From the NCBI GenBank assembly GCA_027943335.1, contig BSBK01003562.1:567501-631500 (forward strand): DNA of 64,000 bases. Direction: 5' to 3'. The position numbers and the translations under genes are program-made. Below, piece after piece: positions 42,779-55,421 of the stretch (within the stretch, counting starts at the first letter, position 1; each line of letters starts with the position of its first letter). Under the pieces are notes generated by a model. The model saw nothing but the letters and a program-made list of their open reading frames with translations, was not told the origin of the DNA and searched no databases. The DNA comes from Chamaecyparis obtusa (Eukaryota; Streptophyta; Pinopsida; Cupressales; Cupressaceae).

Positions 42779-44460
42779 CTAAGAAGATGAATCTCCTTGA
42801 CCATATTTCAGAAATGGTTCCGTGAATGTTGTATGATCATTATTGCTTTTATGATTGTCAATTACAATTTCTCCATTATCAATTTTTTCTTGTATGATGT
42901 GTTTCAAGCATATGCAGTTATTAGTCTTATGACCTTTATTGCGATGGAAGTCACATAAATTTTTATCTCTCCACCATTTCGGTTTAGGTTTAGGATCAAA
43001 GACCTTTATCTCAGGCAAGGTGATGCTGTTGTTAGCCAACAAAGTTTTCATGGAAGATTCCAAGGACTCTCTAAGAGGAGTAAAATTATGTTTAGGATCT
43101 GTAGCCCAAGTTTTATAGTCAAATGGCTTCTTGTTAGATTCTATTGCTTTAGCTTCACATCTTTGATGGCTTGGGTGCCAACAGTGAGATTGAAAGCGGG
43201 TGCCTTAGATGGGGCATAGATAGTATCAACAATGCCATCTGTGACAATGCCTTTATTCTTGTTCTAGTTTTTGCCTTTGTCTCTAGAATTAGATCCAGAT
43301 TCATACTTGTCCTTTTGAAGTGATATGTCTCCTTTTTGTACAAGTACTTTCTCAATTTTGATTGCATTTTCTACCATTTTATCAAAGGATGTATGATTTT
43401 GCATTTGAAAATGGTAGTTGAGTTCTGGAACAAGATTGTTGATGAAAATTTCCAGCTTCTCAGTTTCTAGAATAGGTCTAGCATATAGAGAAAAAATTTT
43501 CCTCCATCTTTTGAGAAAATTTAGGAATGGTTCTCCTGAGTTCTATTTGAGATTGCAGATATCAATCATGGTGACTGAATGTTGGATGTTGTAGGACTAT
43601 TATTGATAGAACAATTTGATTAACTCCTTAAAATTTTTGATTGTAGGAGGCATTTTTGAGAACCAATGAATAGCTAACCCTCCCAGAGATCAAGGGAAAA
43701 GATGCATTAGTTAGGTTGGTTCATGCATGAACTCCATAGACTGAGGACATAATTCTCTAACATGATCTTGAGGATCAAATTTTCCATCATACTTATCATA
43801 TTTAGGTATTTCCACTCATTTAGGGAATGGTGGCATGTGCAAGTCTTTATCAAATGGAAAAGGGCATAGAGCTTCCATGGAGAACTCCTTAGGTTCCTTT
43901 TCTTTTTCAAGTTTGTTAAGTTTGACTTGCATGGCATGCATCTGTTTCATCATAGTGGTGATTGGAGTTTCTTCCTCATGCGTAATGATATCTTCAACAT
44001 TAAAGTTGGGAGGAAGTTTAGCTCCTTGTTGAGATAACTCTAGGAAGTATGTTTCTTTGTCTTCCTTCAAGAAATGCCTCATCATTTTCTTGAAGTCATC
44101 ATCATTTTGATATCAAGCAATTTTAGAAGGTGTGGGTTCTTGATCCACACCATGTTGGGATTGATGTCCTTGGGACCCTTGGCTTGCGCCTCCTCCTTGA
44201 GACATAGTGTTGTTGAGAGAACTACCAGGGATTGATTAATGAGGAGTTTCTTGATGACATGCGTGGGTTGATGCAGGAGGGGTGATGTAACCACTTATTA
44301 AGTAAAGATTGCCAAGAGTGTCTTCTGCAAATTTAGTTGTGTCGAAGGATTGATGAATGGTTTGAGCAATCATAGAAGATGTATCTGAAGAGATTTCAGA
44401 TTTTTCTCCTTGTTTTCGCTATGATGAAGCTCTAGTTTCCATCATTAACCTTGGGTGAAA
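42779..44460 (-). pseudogene. gag: Element 3 Gag
   Basis: The frame is scattered over several stops and shifts. The capsid-like domain is visible at 43820-43500 (YDKYDGKFDPQDHVREL), with a zinc knuckle in 43063-42779 (LCDFHRNKGHKTNNC, C-x2-H...H-x4-C). The upstream part is Gly/Ser/Gln-rich. The probable start is near 44450 (MMETRAS). Confidence 0.75.
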
Positions 44461-46761
44461 TAAAAGAGCAAGATGAAGACAACTACAAAATGACTTGATT
44501 CAAGAAGATCAAAGATGCAACCTTGTCAAGATTGGATTGATTGAAGATAGATTGGACGTAAATGAAGGATATTGTGCCCTAGTAGTATGGGTAGACACCC
44601 AAAATATGGTGGACATGAGCTCACAACACTTAGCCATTTTTAGATTAAGATTGAATTGAAGATAATTTTGACAAGGTTTTGACACAAGATGAAAAAGACT
44701 CAAATCGATAAATCAGAAGACTAAACCAAACTCAAGAGACCACTTTGGGTAAATGATCAAATTCTTTCTAGTTTCTGTTATGTTCCTGATATAAGGATTT
44801 GTTTGACAAAATTTGGAAATAGGCTGCAAAAATTGGATTCTCGACAAATTTGACAAGTTTTTGACAACTTTTTGAAAATTTTGATATGAGTTTCTCCAGG
44901 CTCATATGAGTCTGGGAAAGCTATGACATGACAGTTGACAAAACTCGTACAACAATTGACACCAGGTTTTAATTTTCTTGACTTTTTCTGACAAAGCTCG
45001 TACGACAATGTATAGGCTCCCATACGACAATCAAGAGGTTCTGAAATGACTTTTGGCAAAACTCGTATGAATTTCTGAGACTATGGGATGAATTTTGACT
45101 CCAGAAAGGAATTTTGCTTCAGATTTTGCAATTTCTCAGTTTTTAGAATTAGTGTGTTTTGCAAGGGTTTCTGTCTAGATTTGAAGTTCATTTTGGAATT
45201 GTTCATTTTCAATAATCAAGTAAACAAGCACATAGAATAGCAGGCAAGTGATTTCAAGCATGTCTAAAAATAATGAACATGGGACAAATCAACCCTGTGC
45301 ATGAACAATCAAGTGACTTAATGTGCTAATCCCTAGGAATGCTATTTGTGTATGTTCCAAAAAGTTTTTCGATAATGCACATATTCCTAGAAAATGAAAA
45401 ATTTGGCCTCGCTAGGGTTTGTAGTAATGGTTTGACTTAGAAAATTTTGTGATCTCAAGAGGGTGAACTCCAATCTAGGAACACCGGGGTTTTGACACAG
45501 TCTGAGAATTTAATCAATCAGGAGTTGCTAGGGAGATTTGACAGCCCAACAAGAGATCACACTTGTGAAGATTTCCTCCACAAGGACATTTATATAGTGG
45601 TTGTTGCTACCACAACAAAAATGGCTATTACCGCTTGAGGTTTTATCCATGTGGTTGACCCAATTAAGGGAATGTCCACTATGGTTAACCCTCTCTAAAA
45701 GTGACTCACAAAAGATACCATAGGGGGACTAGATCAGATTCAAGGATCTGGGTTTCTGGTACTATCCAAAAAGGAAGTAGAGCATAATCCCCTAACCTCT
45801 TCACTTCACCAAATCAAAGTAGATAGATCAATCTGACACGCTAAGATTGAAATTATCTCACCAAGATCTATGATGTCAACAACTTATGCTCTATCAATCT
45901 CTCTGGAGAGAGAATGTATTGATCAAAAGCTGAAGACTCAAAAACCCAGTAGAATGCTAGATAATCCCAGTATCCTCCCTACCTACAAGGGGATCCTTCA
46001 TCAAGAAGAGATTTGCATGTGTGAACAAGAAAAAGAATCCCACTCTCTCAAGATCATCCACAAATAGTGTTCATAGGGCCTATTTACTATGTGTAACAGA
46101 TATGCAAAAAGCAAATCTATGTTCCTTTTATAGCCCAAAAACTGAAATCTGTGATATGAAAGTGGGAAAAGTCACACAAGCTTGACACAAGAGAGTTCAT
46201 TTTAAATGTCCAAATTGAAGTGTTATCAGTTGTAGAAGAATACCTGAATTCCTCACAATGCGCTTAGTAGATTTTACCTATTTTAGCAATTTAGTTGCAC
46301 TTTCCCAATCAAAATTAGCAAAGACCAATCAGAAACAACAGAGTTCAATTGTTAGGGTTAGCCACTAGTCCAAATTTGAAAATCAAATCTAACAAACTAC
46401 CTAAAAATCTGAAATGACAGTTGAATCCTAGTATCAAAACTTGTACGACAATGAGTTACCTCTCATACGACAATCCAAACCTCATACGATAGTGGGTCAC
46501 CTCTAGCATGACTTTCTGGAAACTCATACAATAGTGGGTATATTCCCACATGACAAAGAAGTCTCCAAATGATAATCTGTAGTTGCTGGTATGAGCCTCA
46601 AAAATGTCGAATGTCATATGACACTTAGATGGTCTTGGCACGAGTTTTTGATAAAACTCGTACGAAAATTGTATGAACAGATAATAAAATTGTAGAATTG
46701 ATCAGAAAATGATAGAAAATAGATAGAAATTGATAGAAAAGAAATGGAAACCCGTTTCAGG
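44461..46761 (-). other. Long 5' leader of element 3 with two palindrome-like clusters
   Basis: No convincing gene. Repeated CTCGTACGACAAT-like words (core TCGTACGA or TCATACGA) cluster at about 44890-45075 and 46430-46690. They occupy the same two places as the clusters in element 2 (near gag and near the primer binding site) but use a different motif. The ORFs at 44509-44703, 44778-45059 and 46456-46817 fall in or around these repeats and look non-coding. Confidence 0.7.
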
Positions 46762-46779
46762 GCCCCACGGTGGGTGCCA
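46762..46779 (-). other. Primer binding site of element 3
   Basis: TGGCACCCACCGTGGGGC on the element's strand lies 4 bases after the 5' LTR end. It differs from element 2 at one base. Confidence 0.85.
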
Positions 46780-46783
46780 AAAA

Positions 46784-48058
46784 TGTGTGTGTAAAAATTG
46801 TACCTAGCTGCAGACACAACACTTCAGTAAAACATTAGAGGTTAGCGAAATCAAAATCTGCAATTAATTGAAACTAAGCTAACCAGGTGATTTACTACCT
46901 TCTAGTAGGTGTGAGATAATGTTCTCAGATTGAAATTGAGATTAGTGACAATGCAACACCTAAACGAAGGATTTGAATGCAAAAGAATGAGAAACTGTAT
47001 GAATGCAGATTAATCTATATTTTTGGATTTTGTATGCAATTAGGATGAAAAACTTGAATGAATCTAATCTAGAATGAATCAAAATGATATGCAAATTATT
47101 CCAAGAATGATATGAATGAATGAATGCTATGATATGAAAACTATGCAAAACTATGACCAACAATGAAAGATCTCACAAATCGCCTGTCGCAAGTTCTTAA
47201 TCCTTCAATCACAAATTCGCCAGAGTAATTATGCAAATTTGAAGGTGGTTAATTGTGAAGAGCTGAGCCTTGATTTTATAGAAATCTAGGGTTTGAGGAT
47301 GCATTGAGAAAAGACATAAATCACTCTTGATAAACTCAGGTTGATTTTTTGAGTTAACAATAAATTAGAAACAGATCAACTCACAAAATCATGCAAGAAC
47401 AACTTTTTAACTCAAATCAGAAGTTTAGATCAATTTTCAACTCAAAATAGATGTTGAGTTTCCAAAAGATAACAAGTTGAATTGATTTTCTGATTTAAAT
47501 TTTAACTGCTACTTCAAATGTGCATAGATAATTATGAATTAATTTAAAAATAAAGTGATTTATCTTCAACTTAACTAATTTTTGAAATAATTGATTTATG
47601 GGTTAATCAATTATTAAATCAAACTTTTATTCAAAACTGTATTATTAAATATTGACAATTGACATTAACTAATTAAATAATAATTTAATCAATTAGTCAT
47701 AAGATTTTTGATTTATTGTCAAAATTAAATAATATAATTTAGGAATAAATGAAATTAAATCTAATTAAATAATTAGGTGGCAAAATTAAATCTGATTAAT
47801 TAAATATTCAGAATATTCAATTAATCAAACTTTAAGATAAATATGATTTATCACCAAATAATTATCAAATTAAAGATAATTAGGATAAAATAGGAATATT
47901 CAAGGAATATCCCCCGATGCATAATCAAGATAATATCAATTAGGGTTTTAATAATTTGATGTGTAGATGTGCCTTAGGTTAGGACTTTGATGTCGATTTC
48001 ATTTGATTTGATGATGTAGCAGGTTAATGAACTTCTAGCCCATTTTTGGGGTATTACA
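46784..48058 (-). repeat. Element 3 5' LTR
   Basis: This 1275-bp repeat is the partner of 32641-33913. The TATA box on the minus strand is at 47274-47281. Confidence 0.95.
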
Positions 48059-49120
48059 CCTCCATATCCTAGTAATGAGAAACCTCTCCAGCACGCTAGT
48101 AGAGTGGCCAATCAAAATCCTACTCTGGCAAAAATAACTAAATTGTGCCCTGGCAGTGGGCCATGCCTCAACCTCTAAATATGATCGCTAGATGACCACG
48201 GTCATATCGTCGAGTATCATTTTCCAGTACTCTATCCTTCCCATATGCACCTGTGTGACATATCTTGCGTATCTATATATCAGAGGCTCTTGTGCCTACC
48301 TCTTGTCTCCACATATGGGCCGACAGATAGAGATGTGCTCCCAAGCCCAGATCTGTAGTACTATCACTCTAGAGGCAAAAGTCTTTCCCTTGTAGTAGAC
48401 TGCCTCGTGCATCTCAAAGAAGATATGATCCTATAGGTACTGACCCCAACCATACTCTACAAGTTGTGCCATGAGATGTTGTACCATGGGTGCCCACCCC
48501 ATTAGAAAACTGTTATGCTTATAGTATGACATAATGATACCTCTAATCATGCCTGTAAGAATGCACTCTAGCCTATGTGACTTACCATACCACTGTACCA
48601 GTACCTTCCATGATATCTGCTGAGATATCTACTCATCTACTCTGAATAAGGTCCTGAATGCCTGTAAACCTGTGTTCCCTGAACTCAGGTAATCTGGGCG
48701 TGGTCCATGGAATGGTATGCAAAAAATGTGATACACATCCTTAGGAGTAATAGTTATCTCTCCTATAGGGAGATGAAATGTCTGGGTCTCTAAATGAAAT
48801 TGCTCAATCAATGCAGTGATCAACCCATGATTCTCCCTAATCTCAGGCAAATCAATCAGATACTCGAACCCACAAGCAACTAGATGAACCCTGAGTGGGT
48901 CTGGAAGTAAAAGACACAGCCTCTAAGTGGCTATATGAGATACACACACATGAATATTAGGGTACCGCATCTGCAAAGCATCAAAAAGGAATGCAACATT
49001 AGTAACTTGATCCAAATTGACAATAAATGCATGTCCATCAAAAAATTGAACATGTTAGAAGGTGCATTAATACTATCAAAACCAACTGAGTCGTTAAATT
49101 TTTTGAAAAAATTCATTAAA
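48059..49120 (-). pseudogene. Antisense PMD gene of element A, N-terminal and middle part
   Basis: A splice acceptor (TGATGCTTTGCAG on the minus strand, near 48970) precedes the PMD exon. The PMD core is clear: ENHGLITALIEQFHLETQTFHL, ITPKDVYHIFCIPFHGPRP (48850-48629), then LQIWAWEHISICRP and PLIYRYARYV further on. It continues at 32640 beyond element 3. A stop near 48629 and later ones break it. Alignment to the element 2 protein holds along the length, but many residues differ. Intron 2 of element 2 seems absent here. Confidence 0.75.
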
Positions 49121-49129
49121 TGCCCTAAA

Positions 49130-49400
49130 AATACTCATTGTTTTTCATATGACACTTCATAATTTCAAAAACTGGTGTCAAGTGTCGTACGACACTATAC
49201 ATTAACCCATATGACATTTGGGTTCCATACGACAATCAATCAGTTGTTGTATGACAACTGCGGGATCCGATGAAATGTCATATGAGAGATAGGTGTCTCC
49301 CATATGACACTACACATGAACAGAGATGACACTTGGTTTGGACTTGAATTATCATATGACACAATACAAGTTATCATATGACAACTCATGAAGCAAACAT
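49130..49400. repeat. Palindrome cluster in antisense-gene intron of element A (TCGTACGA/TCATATGA type)
   Basis: About ten copies of CATATGACA/TGTCATATG words lie here, including AGTGTCGTACGACACT at 49181-49196, a perfect 16-bp palindrome. It lies between the antisense promoter and the PMD exon, the same place as cluster 1 of element 2. Confidence 0.8.
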
Positions 49401-50617
49401 TCAAAATGTGTAAAACAATGAAAAAAATCCTAAAAATAATTATAACAGGTGCAAAATTGAATACATGAAGAGCTCAGAGGTCCACTTATCGGGTGCCCAT
49501 ACTGTCAAGGCTACTGATATTGCCGAGAACACTCAAAATGGTGAGAAGAGATGGGGACCACCATTTTGGCTCTCAAAGAGCTCCACAAAATCTCAAACGT
49601 CAACTGGTTAAAATGATTTGAAAATTACTCCTTTTCATCTTATATGGGTTTTGACCTAAATTTTCAAAGTGCTCCAATTTGCGTGAAAAAAATACCCCTG
49701 TCTAATTTTGATGTCCTGAATCCATTTTTAGGATCAAAATCAAAATCTAAGATCATTTACTTTGTCAAAAATGTAATTTAAAATTTTGGACCCAAGATGG
49801 CTGACTTCTTGCATAATCAACCTTCACAACATCATAGGGATCCAATTTTCAACCCATCTACTCATCTAACATCAAACTTTAAGATTTACAACTTGGTCAA
49901 CCATGGTCAAACCTGGTCAATATTGGTCAACGATACCTCTAAACGATGTAAAACATGTTCCCAAATGTGTATAACCAATTCTACAATCGATCACATTGCT
50001 TCATATCAATTTAAAGTGGCTTTCTTGCCAAATTTTGATTTTAATCCTAAAGGGGCATGGTATTCTATATCATTAACCATTATCAAATCTATCAATCAAA
50101 CCTTCTTCTGTAATTAAGATAACAACCAGGTCTAATTACTGACCTCATCAAAGTCCTCGTCGCTTGGGGCATATCAGATTCATCAAAATCCATATCAATC
50201 TGGTATTCTCTTAATCTTATAAACCGTATCAGCTCTTCGTAACCATCAGTTCAGTTGTTTTATTTCCTTTATTCTTCATAATTGAAGGGTTCAAAGTTGG
50301 TGTCCTTTTGATTCCTTTGGACAAGTAGGCCTAGAGTCAAGATATTCAATTCCTTGTAATCATAGGTTCAAAATCAGACGTTTTATCACTTCTTCGTAAT
50401 CACAAGTTCATAATTGATATTGTTGACATCATCTTTGATGTTTTTGGTCAATCAGGACCTGAATCAACATCTTCAAATATTTCAATCAATTTTTGTCTCA
50501 GAATTGGTTAATCAAACCAACATCAGTTTCTCCATCACATAACTGAGTCTGAATCGCATCAAAAAGATTTATCTTTGAACCACTGCACTTCACACAATAA
50601 TTCAAAGAGGAGCAAAA
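49401..50617 (-). promoter_or_regulatory. Antisense promoter and 3' non-coding region of element A
   Basis: Reverse complement of the conserved promoter block at 49575-49790, with ATATAAG at 49640-49646. The splice donor site corresponding to element 3 reads CCG|ATAAGTGG (near 49490), so its GT has become AT. The remainder is non-coding and similar to 33928-34760 of element 3. A mutated polypurine tract (CAAAGAGGAGCAAAA) lies at 50603-50617. Confidence 0.65.
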
Positions 50618-51862
50618 TATAATACCCCAAAAATGGGCTTTAGTACCATTCACCTCCTACATCAACAAATCAATCGAAATCAACCTAAAAAATCTAACCT
50701 AAAGCACATCTACACATCAAATCATCAAAACCCTAATTGATCATATTCTAATTCTGCATCGGGGAATATTCCTAATATATCCTAATCAATTTATGATTAA
50801 ATATTATTTGGTGATAAATGATATTATTTTATTTATCCTAAGCATGATTGATTGAATATGATAAATATTAAATTAATTAAACTTAATTTGGCTACTTAAT
50901 TAATTTAATTAGATCTAATTAAATTATCCTTAATTAATACTGTTTATTTGACAATAAGTCAAAAAATTCTTAAAATAATTCATTGAATATTTATTTAATT
51001 GATTAAAATCAAATTGTCAAATTTAATAATATAATTTTCAATAAAGTGTGATTAAAATAATTGATTAACCCATAAATTAGTTATTTAATTGATTAAATCA
51101 GTTAACTTGAGAATAAAACACATGGAAAATTAAATAGACTCATAATTATCTATGCAAAAATCATAAAAGTAGTTAAACTCAAAATCAACTCTTGGATTCA
51201 ATTTGTTAATTTTCTAAACTCAACATGTGATTGTGAGTTTAAAAGAAGATTGGAGTGATCTCAACTTCCAATTATGAGTTAAAAAGTTGATTTGCATGAT
51301 TTTACTAGATAACAGTTTCTAATTCCCTGATAACTCACCAATCAATTTGAGTTGATTGAGGAGTGATTTTTGGCTTTCCATGAGTTCTCTAACCTAGATT
51401 TCTATATAAACAGGCCTCAGTACTTCACAATCAGGTGTACAATTTTGAGAATAAAAGTGTTATACTGTCGAGTTCTTGAGAGATTGTGCAACATTTGGGA
51501 TTCATTGCTATCATTTATTTCTTGTTTTTACATCGATAGCTTAGATTCATTTCATTGATATAAAGTTTTAGATCAATTCATCTAGCTTAAATCATTATTA
51601 TTGCATAGAAAATCACAAAAATATAGATTAATCTTGCATTCATTTCAATAGTTTTCACATTCAAATCCTTCGTTTAGGCATTGCATTGTCACTGATCTCG
51701 GTCAAAATTTGAGAATACCATACTCACATATTCTAGAAGGCAGTAAATTGCCTGATTAATGATATATCTATTTATTACATATTTTATTATCATTGATCAA
51801 TAATGTTTTACTGATATGTTGTATCTTCTGAATAGGTACAATTTTCACACACACACTCCCAG
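50618..51862 (+). repeat. LTR shared by element A (3') and element 4 (5')
   Basis: About 1245 bp, homologous to the element 3 LTR in reverse orientation. The expected TG start has become TA (ATAATACCCC against TGTAATACCCC). The TATA box CTATATAAAC is at 51402-51411. It is preceded by element A's polypurine tract and followed by element 4's gag. The expected primer site is reduced to TTGGCAC near 51871, and there is no long leader. Confidence 0.8.
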
Positions 51863-51894
51863 GTTGGCACATAGTGTTTCTTACACTCCAATCA

Positions 51895-54550
51895 TGGAAG
51901 ATAGAAACGGGAGGATTGGGGAGTTTCTAAAAAAATTGGGTGACAAGTATTTTGGACAAGAAAACAAAGAGCATCACAACTCTAGGCATGGCTAATAATA
52001 TGGCTCTCAACACACTAGATATGTCTCACATGATTCACAGAATGGTGATTCAGATAATGAGATAACTGAAGAACACATCTTACAATTCCAACAATATGAA
52101 CCCTTGCAAAGACTTATGAAGTTGACCTTGAGTCAAAATAAATATCAACACTTCTTGCACTTAGCTTCACAAGGAGTCAAACTACCTCATAAATTTGATG
52201 TTGATAACCTGATAAAGAAAGAACCATCTGAAATGGAAATCATGAAGAAGAAGATGGAAGAAATGATGAAGAAAATGCTACGCTTAGAAAAGGAAAAGAA
52301 ACAACCAAGTACATCTTTTTTTATTGAGGCTATATGCTCATTTCCTTTTGATAAAGATTTGTACATGCCTCCTTTTCCTCACAAATCTAAATTTCCTAAG
52401 TATGAGAAGTATGATGGTAGCAGAGATCCTCATGATCATATTAGAGAGTTTTTCACACTAAGCATGGAATTATTGCATGAACCCACTTATCTTATGAGAC
52501 TCTTTCCTAGGAGTCTTAGTGGTCAAGCTATGGAGTGGTTTACTAAACTATCTCCTCCTCTTAAATCATTTGACCAACTAGTGCATATATTTATCCAACA
52601 ATACTCCTATAATATCCAACATGCTATCACTATGCTTGATCTTTGCAATATCAAACAATGCCAAGGTAAATCCTTTGTGGTTTTCCTTCACCGATGGCAA
52701 AATCTATACTCATGTTATCCTCGACAGATTCTTGAGATTGAAAATATTTATATATTCATCAATTCTTTAGTTCTTGAATGAATTGTGCATTACAAATACA
52801 AACTCGTGCTTCATTTGATATATTGGTTGAATCATCTATTCACGTAGAGTATGTCTTGTTCGTAAGGGCGATATCACTCTTCAATATAAAGAGAATAAAT
52901 CTTGTTCAAACAACCAACATAGCAAAGATAATGACAAATTTTGGAACAAGACTAAAGATGTCATCAATGACAGAATTATGGATACAACTTCAGTGTCTAC
53001 CACTGCTAAAGCACCAACTTTTAATCTATCTACTACTTTGAAAGCTAAAAATGATAAGCCTTGGGCCTCTAAGCCTAAGAGAAACTTCAATCCTCTTGGA
53101 GAATCATTTGAAAATTCTTTGAAGATGCTTTTGACTAATAAGATCATTACTTTGCTTGATAATTGACATAGTACAGGTAAGGAGGATCCAATTAAGGACA
53201 GTCCTCACATGCAACCAAACACCATAGTGAAAAATAACACAACAAGACAATGTTTTCAATTGAATTTTCATTAACATGCTCAACTGTAAGGCCTTCCGAG
53301 TTAGGTCCAAATACAATCAAAAGTATTTCTGCAATCCCTCAGCTAGTCTAGTTCTGAAGCAAATTAGCAACTGATAGAAACCCTAAGGCAAATCTGAACT
53401 TGAGCTCGCAAGCCTCCAAGCAATCTCCTTGTCTCCAAGCATGCAAACCACTAGCTCTTCTATTACAAACTATCAGATAACACTCTGATCTGCAAGATCT
53501 CGTAGGATCCATATCTCATCTTCTATCTCTACCAACCTAACTAACTCCTAAACAACTACACAAACACTCCTTAAATACTAATCTTCATCCACAAGTTGGC
53601 TGGAAGAAATAATTAACTCCTAAGCCAAGTCGACTTCCATTCCAAAAAAATATTAAATGCAAAAACAGTCGACTCTCAAATAGCCTTACAAACATTTAAT
53701 TCTCCATGTCGACCTCTAGACCTACATAGGAGAATACAACAAAAGATACGAACAATAAATACACCAAGTTGGCCAACCAAATCTCCAAGAACTCCAGTCG
53801 GTAAGCCAAAACTACCGAGCGCTAGAGAAACAATCGAGCACCAATGAAACAACCGACCAGGCTAAGAAACATCGAGCAACATAGGCATCACCAAGCACAA
53901 GTTCCACTGAGCACCAGAAGCTTCATCAATTTCCTTCAGTGATCGAGCTTCCTTCAATAACTGAGACCATCGGTTAAAGCTACAACTGAGTAACAAAGAA
54001 TAAAAAAATACACCTCCATGTAGATTCACCAAGTATCCTAGAATACCCCTGCATCAATAACTCAAGACTCTGTGATCCTAAGATAAAGCCTAAATGGTGG
54101 AACAAAGACCACTATTGTGATTATCATCCCAACAAAGGCCACAAGACTAACAAATGCATGAAGGTTAAGAACCTCATCCAAGATCTAATCGATAATGAGA
54201 CTATTATGGTTGATTCCCCACAAGTGAATAGTGATGTTTTCTTGAGAAAGGGGAGTCCTCTAAGGAAAAGGATAATAAGGTCAGATACACTTATTCTAAT
54301 AGTGACAATGTGATCAACATGCTTGAGTCCTCTAATCATACTATCAATACTATCAATGCTAAGGACAAAGTTAAAGCTAAATCATCTAATGCGACAACCC
54401 ACTCTCAAGAAAACATCACTCTAGCAGGAGAAGGTTCATCTTCCTCCTCTTCTCCTAAGGAGACAAAAACCTTAATATGTAAACCAACTACCTTGTTAGC
54501 TACACAAGACTACAATCTGGTTGACCAACTTCAGCATACTTTAGCTTAGA
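51895..54550 (+). pseudogene. gag: Element 4 Gag, interrupted by a solo LTR
   Basis: The open stretch 52104-52781 (225 codons) holds the capsid-like domain (YDGSRDPHDHIREF, LFPRSLSGQAMEWF). 52978-53166 continues it. After the solo LTR at 53165-54056 the zinc knuckle reads HYCDYHPNKGHKTNKC (near 54110-54160), then a linker to 54550. A start near 51895 (MEDRNGRIGEF) is likely; the first stretch has stops near 51991. The frame changes several times. Confidence 0.75.
53165..54056 (-). repeat. Solo LTR of a chromovirus-like family inside element 4 gag
   Basis: About 892 bp related to the LTRs at 55422 and 58501 (shared AGGATCCAA, GAGCTCGCAAGCCTCCAAGC). It ends TGCATCA on the plus strand, and the gag continues on both sides. 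Approximate target duplication ATAAT/ATAAC. Confidence 0.7.
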
Positions 54551-54564
54551 TCTCAATACTTGAG

Positions 54565-55155
54565 TTGCTCAAAATCTTCCTTGCTCATAGGGAGATCCTT
54601 GATCAATCCCTTCATGTGGCTAACATACCGAAGGACCTAAACATTGATAAGTTCCAGTCCATGGTCAGTTATCTCACTTCACCTCATTATCTCACTTTCT
54701 CTAAGACAAATGAAAAATCTATTAGCCATCCTCATAATGAGCCCCTCCATATTGAAGTTTCTATCCATAAGTATAGAGTTAAGTGTGTTTTGATAGATGG
54801 AGGAGTGGGTTTGAACATATGCAATTTCAATCTAGTTAAAGCTCTCAGTTTCTCAAAGCATGCTATTGATCCCCACCACAAAATAACAATCAAAGCATAT
54901 GATGAAGAGGAACATTATTCTAAAGACATGGTAGTCTTTCCCATTTGGGTAGGTCCTATTCAACAAGAAGTCATATGTCAGGCCTTAGATATTATTTTAG
55001 CATATAACATACTTTTGGGTCACCCTTGGATCCATGAAATGCAAGAAGGTCCTTCTACATACCATCAATTCATTAAATTCCCTCATGATGGAATTGAGAT
55101 TACTATTCATGAAGACTTGGCATATATTTGTAGCAATCTTAAACAAACAGACTAA
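54565..55155 (+). pseudogene. Element 4 aspartic protease
   Basis: A 196-codon open stretch with active site VLIDGGVGLNICN and second block AYNILLGHPWIHEM, where the usual R of LLGRPW is H. It starts with the shared helix LLKIFLAHREILDQSL. A stop (TAG) near 54549 cuts it from Gag and a TAA at 55153-55155 from the following segment, in the same frame. Confidence 0.8.
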
Positions 55156-55416
55156 ATGGTTACTCACAACAAAGAAGGACTAGGTACTAAAGAAGCAGAA
55201 GAAAAAGAAAAAGAAAATCTATCAGACTATGGGAAAAGAATACTTGTCATACCTACTGATATGGGAGGATATCAAGTGGAAAATCTTCCACTTTCTTCAA
55301 AATCTTATGTAAAATCATTTCTCTCATCCATTCCTACAGTCACAACAAGGCCTATTATACATGAAGATACTGAAATGGTTAAAATTGAAATTCCCCTAGA
55401 GCTAGAAAGAGAAGAA
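55156..55416 (+). pseudogene. Element 4 spacer between protease and G-patch, cut by insertion
   Basis: A charged linker (Lys/Glu-rich) follows the protease in frame. It is cut at LEREEI by the gag-protease element at 55422. The reading continues at 59550 as FVLQRLYKKEEYEKK, matching EEVAVRNWIYHEEKY in element 2. Confidence 0.7.
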
Positions 55417-55421
55417 ATTTT

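Larger units (their letters stand above)
32641..48058 (-). mobile_element. Element 3: Tat-clade Ty3/gypsy retrotransposon, PMD gene lost
   Basis: LTRs at 32641-33913 and 46784-48058 flank a primer binding site, a 2.3-kb leader, gag, protease, G-patch segment, RT-gRNH-aRNH-INT and a shortened antisense region. It is inserted in element A's antisense PMD gene. CCTCC follows the right LTR (48059-48063) and also occurs at 32634-32638, two bases short of the left LTR, so it is a probable target duplication. The LTRs differ by a few percent, so it is older than element 2 and younger than element 1. Confidence 0.95.
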
